This document shows, piece by piece, positions 8,305 to 15,988 of a stretch of 64,000 bases of DNA. Below the pieces are notes generated by a model. The model worked only from the letters and a program-made list of their open reading frames with translations. It was not told where the DNA came from and did not search any database. Numbering within the stretch: position 1 is the stretch's first letter; every line of letters begins with the position of its first letter. Origin of the DNA: Burkholderiales bacterium UBA4657 (GTDB taxonomy: Bacteria; Pseudomonadota; Gammaproteobacteria; Burkholderiales; Burkholderiaceae_E); contig DHLX01000023.1 of the NCBI GenBank assembly GCA_002405475.1, forward strand, positions 1 through 64,000, given 5' to 3'. Both the position numbers and the translations under genes were made by a program.

Positions 8305-9063
8305 ATGACTAGCCTTCCAGTACCTCTGCGCTATGAAATTCGTCGCTCGGCAGAGCGCGGCTACGCCGATCATGGCTGGTTACAGTCCTATCACAGTTTT
8401 TCTTTTGCACAGTATGACGATCCGCGCCACCGCCAGTTTGGTGCGCTGCGCGTTATCAACGAAGACTGGATCGCAGCCGGGCATGGGTTTGACACCCATG
8501 GTCACCGCGATATGGAAATAATTACTTATGTTCTGGAAGGCGAGCTGAGCCACAAAGATTCCATGGGTAATACCAGTATGATTCGACCCGGCGAAGTGCA
8601 GCGTATGAGTGCAGGCTCGGGCGTGATGCACTCGGAATATAACCATACCGAAAATCACACCACCCATTTGCTGCAAATCTGGCTGTTGCCCAATCAACGT
8701 AATGTCAAGCCTGGCTATGAACAGAAGGCATTTTCAGAATCAGAAAAGCGTGGCCACTTGCGTCTGGTCGTATCGCCCGATGGTCGTGCTGGCTCGGTCA
8801 GTATTTATCAAGATGCTTTGGTATACGCCGGGCTGTTTGATGACGATGAAATGGCCGAACACTATCTGCCAGCCGGACGCTGGGCCTATGTTCATGTTGC
8901 ACGTGGCAATGTAAGGGTGAACGATATTTCATTACAGAACGGTGATGCCCTGAAAGTGACAGATGAAACAGTACTCAGATTGTCACATGGGTCTCATGCC
9001 GAGGTACTGCTGTTTGATCTGGCGGCAGCCAGTTGTTTTTCCGCCTCGGCATCGAGCCTGTAA
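8305..9063 (+). CDS. Pirin family protein (bicupin, YhhW-like)
   Basis: The 252-residue protein has the pirin N-terminal signature (HSFSFAQYDDP...FGALRVINED) and the metal-binding set of the first cupin (GHGFDTHGHRDMEI, then MSAGSGVMHSEYN). E. coli YhhW, the nearest well-known relative, oxidises quercetin in vitro, but the physiological role of most bacterial pirins is unknown. The second cupin (from about residue 150) lacks obvious metal ligands, as is normal for the family. Its last 70 bases overlap the end of the convergent fhlB-like gene. Confidence 0.85.
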   Translation: MTSLPVPLRYEIRRSAERGYADHGWLQSYHSFSFAQYDDPRHRQFGALRVINEDWIAAGHGFDTHGHRDMEIITYVLEGELSHKDSMGNTSMIRPGEVQRMSAGSGVMHSEYNHTENHTTHLLQIWLLPNQRNVKPGYEQKAFSESEKRGHLRLVVSPDGRAGSVSIYQDALVYAGLFDDDEMAEHYLPAGRWAYVHVARGNVRVNDISLQNGDALKVTDETVLRLSHGSHAEVLLFDLAAASCFSASASSL

Positions 9064-9314
9064 ACCCAGGCCAGCACTTCGGCTACAGCAAGATAGAGTT
9101 GCGGCGGAACCGATGCGTCCAGCTCAATTTTCACAAGCGCTTTGGCTAATGCTTCCGATTCCATCAGTGGCACGCCAGCCTCGACAGCACGACGAATAAT
9201 TTGCTCGGCCACTTCGCCTTTTCCTTTGGCGACCACGCGTGGTGACTGATCCCGAGTGTCATCATAACTCAGCGCGGCAGCTTGTCGAATTCGGGGTGGG
9301 CTTGGCTGGTTCAT
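8994..9314 (-). CDS. FlhB C-terminal-domain homologue (FhlB/YlqH type)
   Basis: The 106-residue soluble protein matches the part of FlhB that lies after the autocleavage site (SPRVVAKGKGEVAEQIIRRAVEAGVPLMES...PPQLYLAVAEVLAWVYRLD). It has no membrane region and no NPTH cleavage motif. In the complete FlhB at 19184-20320 the equivalent segment follows NPTH. Stand-alone copies of this domain are known beside flagellar genes in several bacteria and can in some cases substitute for the FlhB C-terminal piece. It starts inside the fliK stop region (4-base overlap) and closes the fliC-to-fhlB block. Confidence 0.82.
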   Translation of the reverse strand: MNQPSPPRIRQAAALSYDDTRDQSPRVVAKGKGEVAEQIIRRAVEAGVPLMESEALAKALVKIELDASVPPQLYLAVAEVLAWVYRLDAEAEKQLAAARSNSSTSA

Positions 9315-10369
9315 CTGGTTTTGCTTTCATTCACGAACGGAATAAAGCTCAGTCCTTTCAGATTTAATCCCCAGCCTCCCGCTGCCTGGCGAAATTGGTT
9401 CTGAGTCAGTTTGAGCAATTCCAGAGTCGGTGGTGTCGCGGCAAAAGCCAGATCTGTGCGTGTTTCACTTAATGCCAGCGTAATCACAATATCGCCCAAC
9501 ACCGGAAGCTTGACCTGCAAGGTAGCAACAAAGGCAGCATCCTGGCGCTGACTGGTCTGGGCTTGCGCCACCAGTGGACTGATATCAACCCGAACATAGC
9601 CCTGGGCACCATTTTGGGCATACATCGCCTCCAGCTTTTGCGGGTCGGCGCGAACAGCAGACGCTTCACTCTTGGCGGGTTCCATGCGTCCCCATTCTGC
9701 CCGGCTGTTGTCACCTGCTGGCCGCACTTCCTGATTGACTGAAGCCGACTCAGGATCGGTCATGACAACTGCACTGGAATTGTTCCCGAGTAGCGGCATA
9801 CCAGTATCGCGTACAACCACTGGTTTGATGCTTTCTTTCCATGGTCTCATGGCGGCATATTGGGCGGCAGCAAATCCTGGCGCACTCAAGGCGCTGCTGC
9901 CAGCCGGACTGGCCAGGCTGTAGCCAGAGGTTGCTGGCACAGGCATCGGAGCTTGTGACGCCGCCATGGTCTGGCCGAGTTTGATGGCCAGTTGCATGAC
10001 TTCACGCACCCGCTGCTCCGTACCTGACTGTGGAGTCAGTAGAGCAAGTGTTGCTGGTAAAACCAGAGCCGCCGAGAGCACCATATCGGAAGGTCGGTTT
10101 TGTGCCGCCGCTGCGCCGCTAATACTGGCCAGTGGTGGAAATTTGGCAGCAGGGCTTAGTTCTACCGTAGTGGAACTGTTGTTGACGGCTGTACCCAGAT
10201 TAGGGTTACTGGTATTTTGTTGCGTGATTCCAGATCGTGCGGTCGTGGTTTGTTGTCGAATTTCGCTCGACAGTGCCTGAACCCCCGCGGTCTGCAATAT
10301 GCCCCTGACTGTGCTTGCAGCAAGCGAGCGCAGAGTTTCAGCGACGGTAGGGTCAGAGGTTACGTTCAT
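9311..10369 (-). CDS. fliK: Flagellar hook-length control protein FliK
   Basis: FliK is secreted during hook growth, measures hook length and switches the export gate from hook to filament substrates through FlhB. The 352 residues show a long low-complexity N-terminal region rich in Ala, Ser, Pro and Thr (the ruler) and a C-terminal folded domain (LQVKLPVLGDIVITLALSET...LELLKLTQNQFRQAAGGWGL) matching the Flg_hook family. Identity is supported by its place after fliT and before an FlhB-domain gene. The sequence is divergent from enteric FliK, as usual. Confidence 0.78.
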   Translation of the reverse strand: MNVTSDPTVAETLRSLAASTVRGILQTAGVQALSSEIRQQTTTARSGITQQNTSNPNLGTAVNNSSTTVELSPAAKFPPLASISGAAAAQNRPSDMVLSAALVLPATLALLTPQSGTEQRVREVMQLAIKLGQTMAASQAPMPVPATSGYSLASPAGSSALSAPGFAAAQYAAMRPWKESIKPVVVRDTGMPLLGNNSSAVVMTDPESASVNQEVRPAGDNSRAEWGRMEPAKSEASAVRADPQKLEAMYAQNGAQGYVRVDISPLVAQAQTSQRQDAAFVATLQVKLPVLGDIVITLALSETRTDLAFAATPPTLELLKLTQNQFRQAAGGWGLNLKGLSFIPFVNESKTR

Positions 10370-10384
10370 AAATATTGAGCCAGC

Positions 10385-10699
10385 CTAGCCGCTATCTGGC
10401 GGTACACCAGAACGGTGGCTAAGCCATGCCAGCACCTGTTGTAAATCCGGTTGTATCAGACTGCGTATGCTGGCATCGTCTGCTAGTACCTGTTTCAACA
10501 CCCGTTGCCTGATCGGCATTATCTCATCGGGAATGTTGTCATCAGCCGCGCTGGAACGTAAATCCAGTATCGCCATTTCACAGGCTTTTTCCAGGGCACC
10601 GAATCGCTCCCAGTCTTGCAGTTCAGCAGCTTCACGCATCATGTGACTGACCTGAGCGATCCGCTCATATTTAGGAATGAGGTCGGCTGGCTGTACCAT
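10385..10699 (-). CDS. fliT: Flagellar export chaperone FliT
   Basis: This is a helical protein of 104 residues in the standard place directly after fliS. FliT binds the filament cap FliD and keeps it unfolded for export. In enteric bacteria free FliT also inhibits FlhDC. The sequence is weakly conserved (YERIAQVSHMMREAAELQDWERFGALEKACEMAI), but its length, helical pattern and position fit. It ends 15 bases before the fliK start. Confidence 0.7.
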   Translation of the reverse strand: MVQPADLIPKYERIAQVSHMMREAAELQDWERFGALEKACEMAILDLRSSAADDNIPDEIMPIRQRVLKQVLADDASIRSLIQPDLQQVLAWLSHRSGVPPDSG

Positions 10700-10715
10700 G
10701 ACTTAACGGTTCTAA

Positions 10716-11168
10716 TCAGCTATAGACGAACTGCCGGGGTAGTGTTGCGGCTGTGCTCACCGAATTTGTACCTGTTGTTTTTTGTGGGTCTATGACGAGC
10801 CAGGCCTCACGTAACTCAGCGAGCAGTTTGATCACGTCGTCGACTGATTTGCGATTATTCGTTCTGTTGGCAGCGATCAGGCAGAAAGTCATATAGTCAT
10901 AAAGGCCAGCCAGGTTACGTGCCAGCTCCCCGCCAGCCTCAACATTCAGACTCGCCAGAAGCCCTTCATTGATGATGGTGATGGCCTTGTTGATCAGACG
11001 GCCTTTTTGCTCAATTTGCCTGGAATCGATGTGCATTCGCGCCTGGTTCAGAGCCTCAATGGCACCGTCATATAGCAGGGTAATCAGCTGATGCGGATTT
11101 GCGCCAGTAACTTTCGATTCTACCGCGACCTTGGCATAAGCATTGGCGGCAGTTTGCATGCTGAACAT
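10716..11168 (-). CDS. fliS: Flagellin chaperone FliS
   Basis: FliS binds the C-terminus of newly made flagellin and prevents premature polymerisation before export. The 150-residue protein has the hallmark N-terminal region (AANAYAKVAVESKVTGANPHQLITLLYDGA) and the helical bundle including GLYDYMTFCLIAAN. It lies 16 bases before fliT and 85 bases after fliD on the same strand. Confidence 0.92.
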   Translation of the reverse strand: MFSMQTAANAYAKVAVESKVTGANPHQLITLLYDGAIEALNQARMHIDSRQIEQKGRLINKAITIINEGLLASLNVEAGGELARNLAGLYDYMTFCLIAANRTNNRKSVDDVIKLLAELREAWLVIDPQKTTGTNSVSTAATLPRQFVYS

Positions 11169-11253
11169 AATGACCTCGCAGTTGAGTAAGCTCTTGCATT
11201 CATTACGGCTGTCCAGGCTATTTTGTAAGCCCTAAAGGATTTTTAGCCGCTTT

Positions 11254-12705
11254 TCAAGCGTACGGCTTAGGTATTGAAGCCAGCTGCTGCTGCAAATAGG
11301 CACTTAAAGACTGCAGACTATTGAGGTTGCGGTCTAAAGTCACAAACTGGGTACGGTAACGCTGCTCGATTTGTGATAGCCGTGCTTCCATCTGATCTTC
11401 CTTGCTATTGAGATTTTTCAGACTGGCATTTAGACCATCAGTCCTAGCATCGAGCAGACCATTATTATCCGTCAGACTGGTAATCAGATCTTCAACCGTG
11501 CCGGCAAACCCATCGCCCTCGGTGCCCCCTGTACTTTGCGTAAATAACGCCACCACCGCATCGCGTTTGCTGCTGAATGTACTGTCAAACTTGGTCGCGT
11601 CCAGCCTGATCGAACCGTCACTCTGCGTTGTAATACCAAGTTCCGAGAGTGTAGGCAGGTTGGTCGAGCCATATTGTCTAGATAACAACCCGCGTACCTG
11701 ACTCAATACATTTCTGACAGTCGATTCGCCATTCAGAATGGCTGCTTCTCTCTTGGTGGCATCATACTTGGTGAGATCGCGTACCAGTTTGTTCAGGTTG
11801 TTATAAGCAGTGATGAAACTGTTGACTGCAGTTTTCACCTGGGAATCATCGCGCGTGGTAGTCATGGTTGTAGGGCTGTCATCATTGGTTTTGAGCAATG
11901 AAATCGTCAGCCCGGCAATCGACTGATCCAGCGTGTTAGTACGCGAAGTAATACTGATACCATCAATTTTTACCCGTGCGTCCTGGGCGGCCACCCGCTC
12001 GGACATATTTTTGCCATTACCCACGCTGGCCGCTGGGTTGTACGCCAATTGTGACAGTCCGGCGTTATCGGTATTGTTACCATCCGGGTCCGAGACACTC
12101 AGACGCATATGTTGATTGGCGCCGGTTTTGGCATTGGTCAAGACCAGCATCACCCCGGTGCCACTATTGACCAGCGAGGCGCTGACTTCCTTGTTGGCCT
12201 GATTGATGGCATCACGTATGCCTTCCGGCGTCATTTTGGCAGCCTCAACATTGACCGTAAAGGCTGCCCGATCGGGGTTAAGGGTATAAACACCGGCGCT
12301 ATAAGTACCGAACTCAATCGTTACCGAACCTGCAGCATTGCCGAGCGAACTACTGGCGCTGGCAAATTCCGGTGAGCTCAATTTTTGAGCGCTGGCCAGT
12401 TGTTCCACCTCAAGTGAGAAACTGGCTGGGGTTGCGCTATTACTGGTGCTGACAGTAGCGATACTGGTATCGGCGACAGTGGTTTTGAGCGTTAGCAGTT
12501 TGTCCTGGGTTGTCATCCTTTGAGCTGCCGTTTTCAGCGCATCCAGAGAACTGCGTATTTGCCCAAGAGCCGAGATCTTCGACTCGATCATGCCTTTTTT
12601 GGTGGCTAGCGCGGTCAACGGCTGGCGCTCGACCGTCATCAGTCGCTCAACCAAGCTATTTATATCTAACCCACTACCAATGCCGGGAACCGAAAGACCG
12701 CTCAT
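11254..12705 (-). CDS. fliD: Filament cap protein FliD (HAP2)
   Basis: FliD forms the cap at the filament tip under which flagellin subunits fold. The 483 residues start with the family N-terminus (PGIGSGLDINSLVERLMTVERQPL), contain the variable middle domains, and end in a long coiled-coil C-terminus (LNASLKNLNSKEDQMEARLSQIEQRY...LNSLQSLSAYLQQQLA). A good ribosome binding site (AAGGAG) precedes ATG 12703-12705. It is part of the fliC-flaG-fliD-fliS-fliT block. Confidence 0.93.
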   Translation of the reverse strand: MSGLSVPGIGSGLDINSLVERLMTVERQPLTALATKKGMIESKISALGQIRSSLDALKTAAQRMTTQDKLLTLKTTVADTSIATVSTSNSATPASFSLEVEQLASAQKLSSPEFASASSSLGNAAGSVTIEFGTYSAGVYTLNPDRAAFTVNVEAAKMTPEGIRDAINQANKEVSASLVNSGTGVMLVLTNAKTGANQHMRLSVSDPDGNNTDNAGLSQLAYNPAASVGNGKNMSERVAAQDARVKIDGISITSRTNTLDQSIAGLTISLLKTNDDSPTTMTTTRDDSQVKTAVNSFITAYNNLNKLVRDLTKYDATKREAAILNGESTVRNVLSQVRGLLSRQYGSTNLPTLSELGITTQSDGSIRLDATKFDSTFSSKRDAVVALFTQSTGGTEGDGFAGTVEDLITSLTDNNGLLDARTDGLNASLKNLNSKEDQMEARLSQIEQRYRTQFVTLDRNLNSLQSLSAYLQQQLASIPKPYA

Positions 12706-12794
12706 GACGACAACTCCTTATAACTACTAATTTTCCCCTGAAACGGCAATTTCAGAAACCATAATAAGACCCAATTGAGCCTGATAATTACAAG

Positions 12795-13178
12795 CTATGC
12801 CTTGGCCTGAACCAGAGACAGTGCGCTGCTCGTATCCGAACCCAGTGAGTCTGATAGGGCTTCGGCCATCCGTAAAACTTCCTCGGAGGGAATCTGGCGC
12901 AATACCTCACGGGTATTGATGTCAACAATCTTGGTCACCACCCGGGCGCTACTATCGTCAATTTCAAACTGAATTTGCGCGTCTCTGGCGCGCACGAAGC
13001 GGTTCAGTTCCTCCACCTGCCTGGCGACACGTTCTTTGAGTCGGGTGGAATCGGTATTTTGAATTGAAGCGGTTGTGACAGGGTCTGGCGTAATAGCCGG
13101 TTTGACTGGACGCGACTCCGAGCCAGACGAATAAACACCGTCTCGGGTCGTAGTGGTTGCTTGAGTTACTTTCAACAT
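12795..13178 (-). CDS. flaG: Flagellar protein FlaG
   Basis: FlaG is a small cytoplasmic protein that influences filament length in several bacteria. The 127 residues have a polar N-terminus and the conserved C-terminal FlaG motif (FEIDDSSARVVTKIVDINTREVLRQIPSEEVLRMAEAL). It stands between fliC and fliD, its normal place. A strong hairpin terminator between fliC and flaG suggests that part of its expression comes from a separate promoter or from read-through. Confidence 0.88.
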   Translation of the reverse strand: MLKVTQATTTTRDGVYSSGSESRPVKPAITPDPVTTASIQNTDSTRLKERVARQVEELNRFVRARDAQIQFEIDDSSARVVTKIVDINTREVLRQIPSEEVLRMAEALSDSLGSDTSSALSLVQAKA

Positions 13179-13220
13179 GATTCAGCCCCCTTTCAGTCAG
13201 CTGGGCGATGCATGTGCCAA

Positions 13221-13249
13221 GGCAGGAAGACGCTTTTGCGCTCCCTGCC
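13221..13249 (-). repeat. Hairpin in the flaG leader
   Basis: GGCAGG and CCTGCC enclose an inner GCGC/GCG(T) stem around an AAAA loop (13221-13249), between the fliC terminator and flaG. No T-run follows on the minus strand. The function is unknown; it could stabilise a processed end. Confidence 0.4.
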
Positions 13250-13260
13250 TGGGTTACGGC

Positions 13261-13302
13261 AAAAAATCCGCCAGCTTGAGGGCCGGCGGGCCCACCGGCG
13301 GA
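13261..13302 (-). terminator. Rho-independent terminator after fliC
   Basis: On the minus strand TCCGCC pairs with GGCGGA around an inner CCGG...CCGG stem, followed by six T. It begins two bases after the fliC stop and should end most flagellin transcripts before flaG. Confidence 0.82.
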
Positions 13303-13304
13303 CG

Positions 13305-14498
13305 TTAACCGCGCAGCAGCTGCAACACACCTTGCGGCAGGGCATTGGCCTGAGCCAGCATGGCTTGGCCGGCCTGTTGCAGAATCTGTCCGCGTGTGAG
13401 GGCGGAAGTTTCTGCAGCAAAGTCGGCGTCACGCACACGCGAACGGGCAGCACTCAGGTTTTCGGCTGCTACTGCGGTACTGGCAACACTGCTTTGCATA
13501 CGGTTTTGCAAGGCACCCAGGGTGGCACGTTGTGTCGAGAAGTAGTCCAGGGCTCCATCGACCGCCGACATGACCGTGCGGGCATTATTTTCGGATTGTG
13601 TGTTGTTAAAGTTCGTCAGGGCAGTAGCCAAAGTACTGATCTGAGAAGCTGTACTATTATTGATGCGCATGTCCGCAAACGAGATTGCCACAGTATCGGT
13701 ACCCGTCGCAGTTCCCGAACCTATTTGCAGATTGGTAGCACCAGAGCCAGAGGCAGTCACTATGGTGTCATTACCTGACGCAGCGAAACCTGCGGCAATG
13801 TTATCAGCGGTTTCAGCAGAAACAGAGGACAAGGTCAACTTAATGCCTAAATTGCTGAAGTCCAGAGTTTGTGTGCTACCGGCTGTCCCAGCAACAACCG
13901 TTACTGTTTGCGAATTGGTGCCGTCAGACAGTGTCACATTTGCGCCGGAGGGGTTGGTAAAGGTGAAGGTCGTGCCAGCTTTTGCTTTGGAAACATCAAG
14001 AGCGGTAACACTGGTGCCTGCTACGATAGTCGTACCGACATTAGTTTCTGTGCTACCGGCGCTGACCGAGGTTGACAGACTGCCCGTCAGCAAATTCTGT
14101 CCATTGAAGTTGGTACGCGAGGCAATATCCTGCATTTCATCACGTAGTTCGACCAGCTCGGTATTGATAAATCCGCGCTCGGTTGAACCGATAGTACCGT
14201 TTGCCGCCTGGGTGCCCAGTTCTTTCATCCGGGTCAGGATGTTTTGCATTTCGTCCATGGCGCCTTCAGCAGTTTGCAACATTGAGATGCCGTCGTTGGC
14301 GTTGCGCATGGCCTGGTTCAAGCTTTTGATTTGCGCACCCAAACGCTGAGATACTGCCAGGCCAGCAGCATCGTCTCTGGCACTGTTAATACGCAGCCCG
14401 GATGACAGACGTGCGAGCGAGGTTTGTAGTGCGCCTTGTGAATTGTTCAAATTCCGTTGTGCATTCAACGAGGCGACGTTGGTATTAATGACTTGCAT
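13305..14498 (-). CDS. fliC: Flagellin FliC
   Basis: This is the filament subunit, exported through the flagellar type III channel. Of 397 residues, about 1-140 form the conserved D0/D1 segment (MQVINTNVASLNAQRNL...LSSGLRINSARDDAAGLAVSQR) and about 310-397 the matching C-terminal segment (RVRDADFAAETSALTRGQILQQ). The centre (about 165-305) is a variable Thr/Ser/Gly-rich surface domain. It is the only flagellin in the window. A strong ribosome binding site (AAAGGAGC) precedes the ATG. Upstream lie a structured leader and a probable sigma-28 promoter, so it should be a late gene under FliA and FlgM control. Confidence 0.95.
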   Translation of the reverse strand: MQVINTNVASLNAQRNLNNSQGALQTSLARLSSGLRINSARDDAAGLAVSQRLGAQIKSLNQAMRNANDGISMLQTAEGAMDEMQNILTRMKELGTQAANGTIGSTERGFINTELVELRDEMQDIASRTNFNGQNLLTGSLSTSVSAGSTETNVGTTIVAGTSVTALDVSKAKAGTTFTFTNPSGANVTLSDGTNSQTVTVVAGTAGSTQTLDFSNLGIKLTLSSVSAETADNIAAGFAASGNDTIVTASGSGATNLQIGSGTATGTDTVAISFADMRINNSTASQISTLATALTNFNNTQSENNARTVMSAVDGALDYFSTQRATLGALQNRMQSSVASTAVAAENLSAARSRVRDADFAAETSALTRGQILQQAGQAMLAQANALPQGVLQLLRG

Positions 14499-14521
14499 GG
14501 TATTGCTCCTTTCGTAGGTCT

Positions 14522-14577
14522 TACCCTAGGCCCCGGAATCCCGGGGAATCTGTTCGGCAACGTGCCGATGTATGCAA
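14522..14577 (-). promoter_or_regulatory. Structured 5' leader of fliC mRNA (two hairpins)
   Basis: Between the probable promoter and fliC, the minus strand has CCCCGG-GATT-CCGGGG (+ strand about 14530-14547) and a CGGCA/TGCCG hairpin around 14550-14570. The leader would be about 130 bases long. Such structures may protect the abundant flagellin mRNA or control its translation. The role is not proven. Confidence 0.4.
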
Positions 14578-14640
14578 TTACGTGGCATGCAGAAAAAACT
14601 TGAGCCAGTTTGAAAAAAAGTCTGGTTTTGAACGCCAGCC

Positions 14641-14667
14641 TGGTCGGACGTTACTTAAATAACTTTA
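14641..14667 (-). promoter_or_regulatory. Probable sigma-28 (FliA) promoter of fliC
   Basis: On the minus strand TAAAGTTA (14660-14667) is followed, 15 bases after TAAA, by TCCGACCA (14641-14648). The consensus is TAAA-N15-GCCGATAA: the -35 is perfect and the -10 matches at 5 of 8 positions. The rest of 14499-14865 (367 bases, between divergent fliC and flhD) holds the fliC leader and the flhD upstream region. No clear flhD promoter is visible. Confidence 0.6.
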
Positions 14668-14865
14668 GAAGTTTTTTGTGAAATTGCACACAAAAAAAAT
14701 TGCCGATTTTGTCAAATAACGCCGAAATAACTTGCACGATTCTGGAAATTGATAAGGCGCATGTCAGTGCTTTTCTGACAAGAGTTTCAGGCCGATTCGG
14801 ATTCGGGCTTTGATCCATGATCGACACAATATGCTTCATTCAACCGCCACTTTAAGGAGCTCAAA

Positions 14866-15195
14866 ATGAACCAAGACCAAATCATGCAAGAGATTCGTGA
14901 GGTTAATCTGTCATACATGATGCTGGCTCAGCATCTGATACGAACAGACCGCGCTCAAGCCCTGTTTCGCCTTGGTATTTCAGAAGAAGTGGCTCAGATT
15001 ATTGACACGCTGACACCAGCACAAATGTTAAAAGTTGCAGCTGGTAATACCCTGATGTCGCGTTTTCGCTTCGATGACGATATGGTCTGGAATCTGATTA
15101 CGAGTCATGGAAGGCCGGCGGCAGCTGAGGATAATGCCCATTCGCTTCATGCCAGCATCATTATGGCTTCAAATGTTAATGAGGCAACTGCCTGA
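14866..15195 (+). CDS. flhD: Flagellar master regulator subunit FlhD
   Basis: FlhD pairs with FlhC as the FlhD4C2 activator of class II flagellar promoters. The 109 residues match the family (IREVNLSYMMLAQHLIRTDRAQALFRLGIS...LAQIID-like segment, then LTPAQMLKVAAGNTLMSRFRFDD). AAGGAG stands 6 bases before the ATG. It lies 39 bases before flhC and is divergent from fliC. The presence of flhDC means flagellar genes here follow the enteric/beta-type cascade. Confidence 0.94.
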   Translation: MNQDQIMQEIREVNLSYMMLAQHLIRTDRAQALFRLGISEEVAQIIDTLTPAQMLKVAAGNTLMSRFRFDDDMVWNLITSHGRPAAAEDNAHSLHASIIMASNVNEATA

Positions 15196-15234
15196 ATACT
15201 TTCAGCTCCGCCGAACAAAATTCACGGGAGAAAA

Positions 15235-15798
15235 ATGATGTCTGCCAGAAAAAGTATTGTTGAAGATTCTAGAGACATACAGCGTGCCATCGAGTTAATT
15301 AAGCTGGGGGCACGGCTGCAAGTCCTTGAATCTGAAACCAGCCTGTCTTATGAGAAGTTACTGAAGCTATACAAGGAAGTTGAGGGAAAATCTCCACCCA
15401 AAGGTATGCTACCTTTCTCTACCGACTGGTTCATGACCTGGCAACCCAATATTCACAGCTCCCTGTTCCTTAATATGTACGAATACATGAACAAGGCAAC
15501 AGATATTGAGCCTATCGACGCAATCATTAAAGCCTATCGGCTGTATTTAGAAACTGTTGATAGCAAACATCTGGAGCGGGTATTGTCGATGACTCGCGCC
15601 TGGAGACTGGTTAAATTTGTCGATGCTGGCATGCTGACTTTGACGCCATGCACCAAGTGTGGCGGACATTTTGTGGTTCATCGTTATGAATTAACGGATG
15701 ACTATGTGTGTGGTCTTTGCAATCCTCCGGCGCGAGCAGGCAAGCCGCATAGAAAAACAGAAGAAGAACACGAGCATGACATCCAGATGAGTTTGTAG
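15235..15798 (+). CDS. flhC: Flagellar master regulator subunit FlhC
   Basis: FlhC is the DNA-binding, zinc-containing partner of FlhD. Its 187 residues carry the four-cysteine zinc site: CTKC at 139-142 and CGLC at 159-162 (one lower if the second of two adjacent ATG codons is used). The N-terminal region (DIQRAIELIKLGARLQVLESETSLSYEKLLKLYKEV...GMLPFSTDWF) is typical. A GGAG motif precedes the ATGATG start. A stem followed by T residues downstream probably ends the operon. Confidence 0.94.
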   Translation: MMSARKSIVEDSRDIQRAIELIKLGARLQVLESETSLSYEKLLKLYKEVEGKSPPKGMLPFSTDWFMTWQPNIHSSLFLNMYEYMNKATDIEPIDAIIKAYRLYLETVDSKHLERVLSMTRAWRLVKFVDAGMLTLTPCTKCGGHFVVHRYELTDDYVCGLCNPPARAGKPHRKTEEEHEHDIQMSL

Positions 15799-15842
15799 TG
15801 CTTTACGATGACTGCATTCTGCTATTTTTTTGCCAAAGGAAG

Positions 15843-15897
15843 AAAGACAGTTTCAGCCTTGATAAAGAATGAACAGGGTAGTCGAAACTGTCTTTTT
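15843..15897 (+). terminator. Probable terminator after flhDC
   Basis: AAAGACAGTTTC (15843-15854) pairs perfectly with GAAACTGTCTTT (15884-15895), followed by more T. The 29-base loop is longer than usual, so termination is probable rather than certain. Confidence 0.55.
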
Positions 15898-15912
15898 CCA
15901 ATTCAATAGTTC

Positions 15913-15937
15913 CACTTTAATTTCCGACAATGACGTA
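15913..15937 (+). promoter_or_regulatory. Weak candidate sigma-28 promoter of motA
   Basis: TCCGACAA upstream of motA matches 6 of 8 positions of the FliA -10 (GCCGATAA) and resembles the fliC -10 TCCGACCA. The -35 candidate TCAA is poor and spacing is 16. Another weak option uses TAAA at 15863. Low confidence. Confidence 0.3.
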
Positions 15938-15988
15938 TAAGGGCTCAGTTTGCCCCAACAGGCAAAGGCTAATCCGGCAGAAAGCGCT

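Noticed and set aside
13161..13778. Plus-strand open frame of 205 codons
   Set aside because: It crosses the fliC terminator and lies antisense to flaG and fliC; no family resemblance or ribosome binding site.
13660..14349. Plus-strand open frame of 229 codons
   Set aside because: It is antisense to fliC, has no start signal, and its Val/Ser/Ala-rich product reflects the codon pattern of flagellin on the other strand.
15863..15888. TAAA-N14-GTCGAAAC as a sigma-28 promoter of motA
   Set aside because: Spacing is 14 instead of 15, and the -10 half lies in the stem of the probable flhDC terminator; only weak support.
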